Assembly: GCA_004356105.1 (NCBI GenBank)
Contig: SMYC01000135.1
Span: 1-47,637 of the forward strand
Reading direction: 5' to 3'
Source: Acidobacteriota bacterium
GTDB taxonomy: Bacteria > Acidobacteriota > Vicinamibacteria > Marinacidobacterales > SMYC01
Length of the DNA: 47,637 nt
This document shows, one piece after another, positions 42,926 through 47,637 of this stretch (within the stretch, counting starts at the first letter, position 1; every line of letters starts with the position of its first letter). The notes under the pieces are model-generated. The model was given only the letters and a program-made list of their open reading frames with translations, was not told where the DNA came from and searched no databases. The translations under genes and the position numbers were made by a program.

Positions 42926-43906
42926 TCACCGGGGGATGAACAAAGCCAGTGAGAACCAATCCTTGTCGTCGGTGAAGACCTCGCGAACGCGAAACCCCGC
43001 GTCGTCGGCGAGCTGGTCGATGATCGGCCGTGTATATTTATAGGAGTTTTCCGTATGGATGGTCTCGCCCGCTGCGAGCTCGAAGCTTGTGCCGCAGGCC
43101 TCGATGTGGACGATTTGATCGCCGTCCGAGCGTAAATGCATCTCGATGCGCCCGGTCTCTTCGTCGTAGAACGCGTGGTGCGCGAAGCGCTCGACCTCGA
43201 ACGTCCCCCCGAGCTCGCGGTTGATGCGGACGAGCACATTGCGATTGAAGCGCACGGTGACGCCTGCTGCGTCGTTATAGGCGGCGTTCAGCGTCTCCAC
43301 ATCTTTTTGCAGGTCGAAGCCAATCAAGAAAGCGTCTTTCGACTCCAGATGGGAGCGAATGCCTTTCAGGAAGTGGACGGTCTCGTCGGGCTCCATGTTT
43401 CCGATACTCGAGCCGAGAAACAAAACCAGCATCTGGTTTGCCGCGCGCTCGTTCTCCGCGACGAGCGTGCTCGCTCGCGCGAGCCCCGACTCGTATGGCG
43501 ACGCGATGGGCGTCACGCTGAGCTTGGGATAGCGCGCGCTCAAGCGATCCGCCGTCTTGCGTAACATCGTCGGCGAGATGTCGATCGGAACGTAATGCAG
43601 CGCGTCCTGGCTCAGGGCGAAGCTATCGAGCAGGATTGTGGTCTTCGCCGAACTGCCGCTCCCGAGCTCGACGACGCTCACGTCGTCTCCCAGAATCGAG
43701 CTGAGCGCGGGCGCTGAGCGTTGTAGGAGCTCCGCTTCGGTGCGCGTCTGATAATATTCGGGCTGCTCGGTAATCAGCTCGAAGAGCTCTGATCCGGCCG
43801 CATCGTAAAAATACTTGGGATCCAGAAACTTGGGTGCGCTTCCCAGGCCGCGCGCGACGTCCAAGGCGAACGAATCCCGGCTCGAATCCGGCGGCTTTCT
43901 GGGCAT
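42926..43906 (-). CDS. egtD: L-histidine N-alpha-methyltransferase EgtD
   Basis: A 326-residue SAM-dependent enzyme that trimethylates histidine to hercynine, the first step of ergothioneine synthesis. ALDVARGLGSAPKFLDPKYFYDAAGSELFELITEQPEYYQTRTE near 14-56 is the conserved N terminus. VVELGSGSSAKTTILL near 78-93 is the SAM loop, YVPIDISPTMLRKTADRL near 105-122, LFLGSSIGNMEPDETVHFL near 162-180, and FDLQKDVETLNAAYNDAAGVTVRFN near 195-219. The C terminus has IHTENSYKYT and the aromatic DDKDWFSLALFIPR end. EgtB, which makes the sulfoxide, is not in the window. A TATAAT-N6-ATG element precedes the start. A near-identical fragment of this gene recurs at 47260-47637. Confidence 0.93.
   Translation of the reverse strand: MPRKPPDSSRDSFALDVARGLGSAPKFLDPKYFYDAAGSELFELITEQPEYYQTRTEAELLQRSAPALSSILGDDVSVVELGSGSSAKTTILLDSFALSQDALHYVPIDISPTMLRKTADRLSARYPKLSVTPIASPYESGLARASTLVAENERAANQMLVLFLGSSIGNMEPDETVHFLKGIRSHLESKDAFLIGFDLQKDVETLNAAYNDAAGVTVRFNRNVLVRINRELGGTFEVERFAHHAFYDEETGRIEMHLRSDGDQIVHIEACGTSFELAAGETIHTENSYKYTRPIIDQLADDAGFRVREVFTDDKDWFSLALFIPR
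43201..43577. repeat. Source copy of the egtD direct repeat (partner of 47260-47637)
   Basis: This part of egtD recurs as a direct repeat about 4.06 kb downstream with roughly 99 percent identity by eye. The repeat boundary on the left falls within egtD with no mobile-element terminus, target-site duplication or inverted repeat that I can see. Confidence 0.9.
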
Positions 43907-43912
43907 CGCGAA

Positions 43913-43918
43913 ATTATA
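43913..43918 (-). promoter_or_regulatory. Candidate -10 box, leaderless arrangement, for egtD
   Basis: On the minus strand TATAAT is followed by six bases (TTCGCG) and the egtD ATG at 43906, the same spacing as at gmhA and the 32-residue protein. No clear -35 box and no Shine-Dalgarno sequence are seen. Confidence 0.5.
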
Positions 43919-43968
43919 CACATTTGTTGAATCGTGCCCTGTCGCTTGCTACACTCCGCGCCTCTAAA

Positions 43969-44110
43969 CATGGCAGCCGCTCACACTTTGGAAGACGTGC
44001 GTTCCTATTGGAACGTCTCGGCATCCAGCCCAGCCAGGATGTTCATCCGGATTTATGCATGGCGCTGGGCGCCGGCATGCTCGCGTCACGATTGGCGGGG
44101 CGGGAGGCTA
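43969..44110 (+). pseudogene. Hsp70-family C-terminal fragment
   Basis: About 45 residues in one frame (LLERLGIQPSQDVHPDL, then CMALGAGMLASRLAGRE) match the region of Hsp70/DnaK-like ATPases that precedes the substrate-binding domain; DnaK has a DVNPDxxVALGAAIQAG pattern here. There is no start codon with a plausible N terminus, no upstream Hsp70 sequence and no downstream continuation. It runs directly into the kinase/PD40 fragment. I read it as a gene remnant. Confidence 0.55.
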
Positions 44111-44745
44111 TGATGAGCTCGAAGCCAGGCCGCTGCCCGGGACGGCGGGCGGGCGCCAACCCTTCTTTTCGCCCGACTCCCAGTGGCTCGCATTCTTCAC
44201 CGCGACCGAGTTGAAGAAGATGTCGTTTGACGGTAGTGCGCCCGTGAGGATAGCAAGTGTCGAGAATGGCTCCCAGGGAACGTGGGGGTTGGGTGGAACC
44301 ATCGTTTTGGGTCAACGAGGACCGACGGGGCTCTACCGGGTGGAGGCCTCTGGAGGTCCGCCCCAGCCGTTTGCGCCGCTTGGAGACCACGTGGATATCC
44401 TCGATCCACATATTGTCGAAGCCTTTGGAAGACCGATGGCAGAGCGAGGGTGGAACGTACCCTTGTTGGGCGCCGGACGGTCAGGAATTGTTCTACCTGA
44501 ACGGTGCGGCCATGATGGTCGTACGCGTCGAGACCGACTCGACGTTCACCTGGAGTCAGCCGGAAGTCCTTTTCGAAGGCAGCTACGTATCAGGGGCTTT
44601 CGGCTGGGGACGACCTATGACAATGGCCCCCGACGGCCAGCGTTTCCTCATGTTGAAGAGCGCGAAGGGGTCGGAGGCGAGCCAAATCAACGTCGTCCTC
44701 AACTGGCTCGACGAGCTCGAGCGCCTGGTGCCAATGTCCAACTAG
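44107..44745 (+). pseudogene. Degraded Ser/Thr-kinase-type PD40 (TolB-like) propeller remnant
   Basis: Two frames carry PD40 propeller sequence typical of the C-terminal half of acidobacterial eukaryotic-like kinases. The first, to about 44390, reads DELEARPLPGTAGGRQPFFSPDSQWLAFF in pieces, then VLGQRGPTGLYRVEASGGPPQPF. After a frame change near 44400-44440, the second gives SEGGTYPCWAPDGQELFYLNG, then MTMAPDGQRFLMLKSAKG and a natural end NVVLNWLDELERLVPMSN at 44745. Compared with intact homologues, a middle stretch of blades appears to be missing, and the kinase domain is absent. It is not expressible as one protein. Confidence 0.7.
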
Positions 44746-44766
44746 CCCTCCCGTTCCCCCCAAGAG

Positions 44767-44781
44767 AGGCGCTGCGCGCCT
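44767..44781 (+). terminator. Short GC hairpin upstream of osmC
   Basis: A perfect 6-bp stem (AGGCGC and GCGCCT) with a 3-base loop, 21 bases after the PD40 remnant stop. No T-run follows. It may be a remnant terminator of the degraded gene. Confidence 0.3.
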
Positions 44782-44793
44782 GACGAAAATAGG

Positions 44794-44799
44794 TATACT
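44794..44799 (+). promoter_or_regulatory. Candidate -10 box for osmC
   Basis: TATACT about 55 bases upstream of the osmC ATG, inside a short AT-rich stretch. A matching -35 box is not convincing. The resulting leader would include the AAGGAG ribosome site at 44844-44849. Confidence 0.4.
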
Positions 44800-44854
44800 G
44801 CCTCCTCCCAGAAAACGAGATTTTTTCCGTCTTCAACGACATAAGGAGCAAGCC

Positions 44855-45415
44855 ATGGCCACTTCAAAAAAACAAGTCGACAACGGCGTCAACGTCGAAG
44901 CACTGCTTGGCGCACGCAAAGCGCTGACGGAGGCGCCGGAGGGCGCCAAATTCCAATGGCGAGCAACGTGCAAGTGGGTATACGGCACCCACAGTCGCTC
45001 TAGCATCCACGGATACTTCGGGCTCGGCGAGGAGCATAAGCACAAGACCGAGTTCACCTTCGAAGCCGACCATCCCGAGGTCTTCGCATCCGAAGACAAG
45101 GGCGCCGCGCCGGTCGAGATGGTGTTATGCGGCCTGGCCAGCTGCCTGACCGCTGGTGTCGCGGCCGTCGCCCAGCATCGTGAGATCCAGCTGCGCTCGG
45201 TTTCGGCGACGCTCGAGGCTGGAATGGACATCCAGGGCATCCTCGGCATCGACAGCGACGTGCGCAACGGCTTCGACGGCATCAAAGTGACCTACAAAAT
45301 AGATGCCGACGCGACGCCCGACGAGATCAAGGCCGTCGTGGCCCAGTCACAAAAACGCTCGGCCGTCTATGACATCATCGCAAACCCGACGAACATCACC
45401 GTCGAGGTCAGCTGA
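44855..45415 (+). CDS. OsmC-family protein
   Basis: A 186-residue OsmC/Ohr-fold protein. The central helix carries the family motif PVEMVLCGLASCLTAGVAAVAQHREIQL with Cys92 and Cys97. The C-terminal half reads IKVTYKIDADATPDEIKAVV, then KRSAVYDIIANPTNITVEV. In peroxidase-type OsmC the second resolving Cys lies in that last block; here the position is Ser-Ala, so only the central cysteines could serve. AAGGAG precedes the ATG by 6 bases. A flavoprotein gene follows after 33 bases, suggesting a small redox or detoxification operon. Confidence 0.9.
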   Translation: MATSKKQVDNGVNVEALLGARKALTEAPEGAKFQWRATCKWVYGTHSRSSIHGYFGLGEEHKHKTEFTFEADHPEVFASEDKGAAPVEMVLCGLASCLTAGVAAVAQHREIQLRSVSATLEAGMDIQGILGIDSDVRNGFDGIKVTYKIDADATPDEIKAVVAQSQKRSAVYDIIANPTNITVEVS

Positions 45416-45448
45416 CCCAACGCATCGGGATTCGAGAAACTGGGTCCC

Positions 45449-46696
45449 GTGCGCACCACGACTCTCATCATAGGAGCAGGCCAGGCCGGGTTGGCCATGA
45501 GCCGGTGCCTCACCGACCGCTCGATCGATCATGTCGTCCTCGAGCGGGGTGAGGTGGCCAACTCGTGGAAGACCGAGCGATGGGACTCGCTGCGTCTGCT
45601 CACGCCCAACTGGCAGAGCCGGTTGCCCGGCTTCGGCTACGAGGGTGACGATCCCGACGGCTACCGCACGATGCCCGAGACCATCGCCTTCCTCGAGCGC
45701 TACGCCGAAGTGGTGGCCGCCCCGGTCCGGACCAACACCAGGGTAAAGTCGGTGCGCCAGAGCGACGATGGCTACCAGGTCGTGACCGACCAGGGCGACT
45801 GGCAATGCCAGGCCGTCGTGCTCGCGACCGGAGCGTGCAACATCGCGACGGTCCCAGCTCTCGCCCAGGCGGTGCCGGCGGCCATCAACACGCTCACCGC
45901 CATGCAGTACCGTAACCCTGAGCAGATCGAGAAGGGTGGGGTGCTGGTCGTTGGCGCCTCGGCCACCGGCACCCAGATCGCCGACGAGATTCACCGCTCG
46001 GGCCGGCCGACCACCCTTGCGGTGGGCGAGCACGTCCGGGCGCCCCGTGTCTATCGGGGTCGGGATATCGAGTGGTGGATGGACGCCGCCGGGGTGTTGG
46101 ACGATCGCTACGACGAGGTCGACGACATCGCCCGAGCTCGGAGAGTGCCCTCGCTGCAACTCGCAGGCTCCGTCGAGCGCCGGACCATCGATCTCAACTC
46201 GCTCACCGCAATCGGCGTCAAGCTCATCGGACGTCTTGCCCATGTCAGCCTCGGTGACGGCAAGGCGCAATTCTCGGGGTCGCTGCGGAACCAATGCGCG
46301 CTTGCCGACCTCAAGATGAACCGGCTACTCGACAGGATCGACGAATGGGCGACGGAAAACGGACTCGACGACCAAGTCGAACCCTCGCACCGCTTTGAAC
46401 CCACCGAGGTCGAAGCTTCACCGCCGCTCGGTCTCGACCTGAACAGCGGCGAGATCCGGACCATCATCTGGGCCACCGGATTCCGTCCCGACTACTCGTG
46501 GCTCGACGTGCCGGTGCTCGATCGCAAGGGCCGTATCCGCCACGACGGAGGCGTCGTCGAGTCCCCGGGGATGTACTTGATGGGCATACCGTTTCTCCGG
46601 CGCCGCAAGTCGAGTCTGATCGACGGCGCCGGCGATGATGCTCGCGACCTGAGCGCCCACTTGGCGTCCTATCTACATCGTGCCGGCCGAAGTTAA
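45449..46696 (+). CDS. FAD-dependent oxidoreductase, flavin monooxygenase-like
   Basis: A 415-residue flavoprotein. The first Rossmann motif IIGAGQAGLAMSRCL (about 7-21) binds FAD. WDSLRLLTPNWQSRLPG near 45-61 and YRTMPETIAFLERY near 71-84 follow. VVLATGACN near 123-131 and the NADPH-binding VVGASATGTQIADEI near 166-180 complete the two-nucleotide-binding arrangement of FMO/Baeyer-Villiger-like enzymes. The C-terminal ATG-type motif IIWATGFRPDYSWLD is present. The GTG start lies 33 bases after osmC. The substrate is not known. Codon use and GC look similar to neighbours. Confidence 0.88.
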   Translation: MRTTTLIIGAGQAGLAMSRCLTDRSIDHVVLERGEVANSWKTERWDSLRLLTPNWQSRLPGFGYEGDDPDGYRTMPETIAFLERYAEVVAAPVRTNTRVKSVRQSDDGYQVVTDQGDWQCQAVVLATGACNIATVPALAQAVPAAINTLTAMQYRNPEQIEKGGVLVVGASATGTQIADEIHRSGRPTTLAVGEHVRAPRVYRGRDIEWWMDAAGVLDDRYDEVDDIARARRVPSLQLAGSVERRTIDLNSLTAIGVKLIGRLAHVSLGDGKAQFSGSLRNQCALADLKMNRLLDRIDEWATENGLDDQVEPSHRFEPTEVEASPPLGLDLNSGEIRTIIWATGFRPDYSWLDVPVLDRKGRIRHDGGVVESPGMYLMGIPFLRRRKSSLIDGAGDDARDLSAHLASYLHRAGRS

Positions 46697-46778
46697 ATGG
46701 ATCCGACGGGCGGATACAAATACCTATCTTCCAAGTTGTGGCCGGCCTTAGTATCAAACTGGCGAAACGAATGTGCCT

Positions 46779-47259
46779 ATGGTTGAATCCAGTTCCAGCG
46801 ATACCAAGCCTGCAGTGGTTGAGCCGATGGAAATGTCCGCGGCCGAAACGGTGCTCAAAGAGGCGAAAGCGATCCTCGATGAGTTTGGCATCGTGTTCTT
46901 CCTGCGACACGGCACTTGCCTGGGGGCGGTCCGCGACGGCGCATTGATCGGGTGGGATGACGACCTCGACATCGGTTCGGTCATCGGATTGCACGGGCTC
47001 ACTGAGGATTCGATTGACCCGGCGGTAGAGGCGTTTCGGGAACGCGGCTTCAAAGCAATCGTCATAGAGAACGACCTCTTTGTCAGCGTGGAACTGAGCA
47101 AGCTTGACACACCGTTGGACTGGACGTGTTACCGCGTCGTCGACAACAGCATCTACCAGTGGCCAATGGTCAAGATACCGGTCGAACTTCACACCAATCT
47201 GAAACCAATCGAATTCCTCGGCGAGCAGTTCAACGTTCCGAATCCCCCCGATGAGTATT
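46779..47259 (+). CDS. LicD-like nucleotidyltransferase-fold protein (truncated)
   Basis: The N-terminal part shows the LicD/Fukutin-type nucleotidyltransferase signature FFLRHGTCLGAVRDGALIGWDDDLDIG (about residues 45-71), with the paired acidic residues for metal binding, then VEAFRERGFKAIVIENDLFVSVELSK. LicD proteins transfer phosphocholine or similar groups to glycans. After residue about 160 (NPPDEYY) the sequence switches abruptly to antisense egtD at 47260. The C terminus is therefore lost, or the join is artificial; the open frame runs on to 47339 only by chance. A GTG two codons upstream (46773) is an alternative start. Confidence 0.65.
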
Positions 47260-47637
47260 ACGTCCCCCCGAGCTCGCGGTTGATGCGGACGAGCACATTG
47301 CGATTGAAGCGCATGGTGACGCCTGCTGCGTCGTTATAGGCGGCGTTCAGCGTCTCCACATCTTTTTGCAGGTCGAAGCCAATCAAGAAAGCGTCTTTCG
47401 ACTCCAGATGGGAGCGAATGCCTTTCAGGGAGTGGACGGTCTCGTTGGGCTCCATGTTTCCGATACTCGAGCCGAGAAACAAAACCAAGCATCTGGTTTG
47501 CCGCGCGCTCGTTCTCCGCGGCGAGCGTGCTCGCTCGCGCGAGCCCCGACTCGTATGGCGACGCGATGGGCGTCACGCTGAGCTTGGGATAGCGCGCGCT
47601 CAAGCGATCCGCCGTCTTGCGTAACATCGTCGGCGAG
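47260..47637 (-). pseudogene. Partial second copy of egtD, frameshifted
   Basis: This stretch repeats 43201-43577 nearly exactly, in the same orientation. I count four single-base differences (three readable as C/T or A/G transitions within the first 220 bases) and one inserted A near 47488 that shifts the egtD frame. It begins exactly at ACGTCCCCCC and continues to the last base of the window. It encodes a middle part of EgtD (from the SAM-fold helix region to the GGTF block), with no N or C terminus. It is either a recent partial duplication or an assembly artefact at a contig end. Confidence 0.9.

Noticed and set aside
43970..44113. 47-codon ATG-started ORF upstream of the PD40 remnant
   Set aside because: The better homology signal is in another frame (Hsp70 tail); this frame shows no recognisable feature.

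Overview
The window looks like chromosomal DNA of an Acidobacteriota bacterium (inference). The grounds are a GC-rich sequence, a TonB-dependent receptor with an N-terminal carboxypeptidase-regulatory-like domain, remnants of a eukaryotic-like kinase with a PD40 propeller, futalosine-type menaquinone genes, and the tilS-hpt-ftsH-folP-cdaA-cdaR-glmM gene order. I see no rRNA, tRNA, CRISPR array, insertion sequence or prophage. No stretch over 300 bases lacks a gene or gene remnant.

Region 1 (1-8360, minus strand) is a tightly packed operon: tilS, hpt, ftsH, folP, cdaA, cdaR, glmM and a pdxJ-like gene cut by the window edge. It starts at a near-consensus sigma70 promoter. It combines tRNA-Ile lysidine synthesis, purine salvage, membrane proteolysis, folate synthesis, c-di-AMP synthesis and control, and a peptidoglycan precursor step. 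Two members have unusual active sites (hpt and the pdxJ-like gene).

Region 2 (8380-16400) holds a small zinc-finger gene, a CorC/HlyC-type membrane protein, a 32-residue membrane protein coupled to gpsA, a ParD remnant, and the menaquinone block mqnP-mqnE-mqnA-mqnC (minus strand). An 11-copy 10-bp tandem repeat lies between mqnE and mqnA. Next come a histone-H1-like Lys-rich protein with a coupled small ORF and a small zinc ribbon protein.

Region 3 (16500-34382, plus strand) starts with an orphan branched-chain-amino-acid-type binding lipoprotein and an XRE regulator followed by a ParB/SerK-like protein. Then come yebC, ruvC, ruvA, a membrane-anchored MutS-like ATPase, ruvB, queA, gmhA, a deoxyhypusine-synthase-like gene, a RidA protein and an LLM flavoprotein. 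The region ends with a methylcrotonyl/geranyl-CoA-carboxylase-type cluster (carboxyltransferase, AtuA-like protein, enoyl-CoA hydratase, biotin carboxylase), which fits leucine/isovalerate or acyclic terpene breakdown.

Region 4 (34384-43906, mostly minus) has the TonB receptor, a Fic-domain protein with a C-terminal winged helix and a striking twin-palindrome operator, spermidine synthase, a secreted asparaginase, a PilZ protein (plus), a polytopic glycosyltransferase-like protein and egtD (ergothioneine).

Region 5 (43950-47637) is a degenerate patch with an Hsp70 tail joined to kinase/PD40 fragments, then an OsmC protein, a flavoprotein monooxygenase-like gene and a LicD-like gene. The LicD-like gene breaks off at a nearly identical second copy of part of egtD that runs to the window end. 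That junction may be an assembly chimera.

Three genes (the 32-residue protein upstream of gpsA, gmhA and egtD) share a TAtAAT-N6-ATG arrangement that suggests leaderless transcripts.
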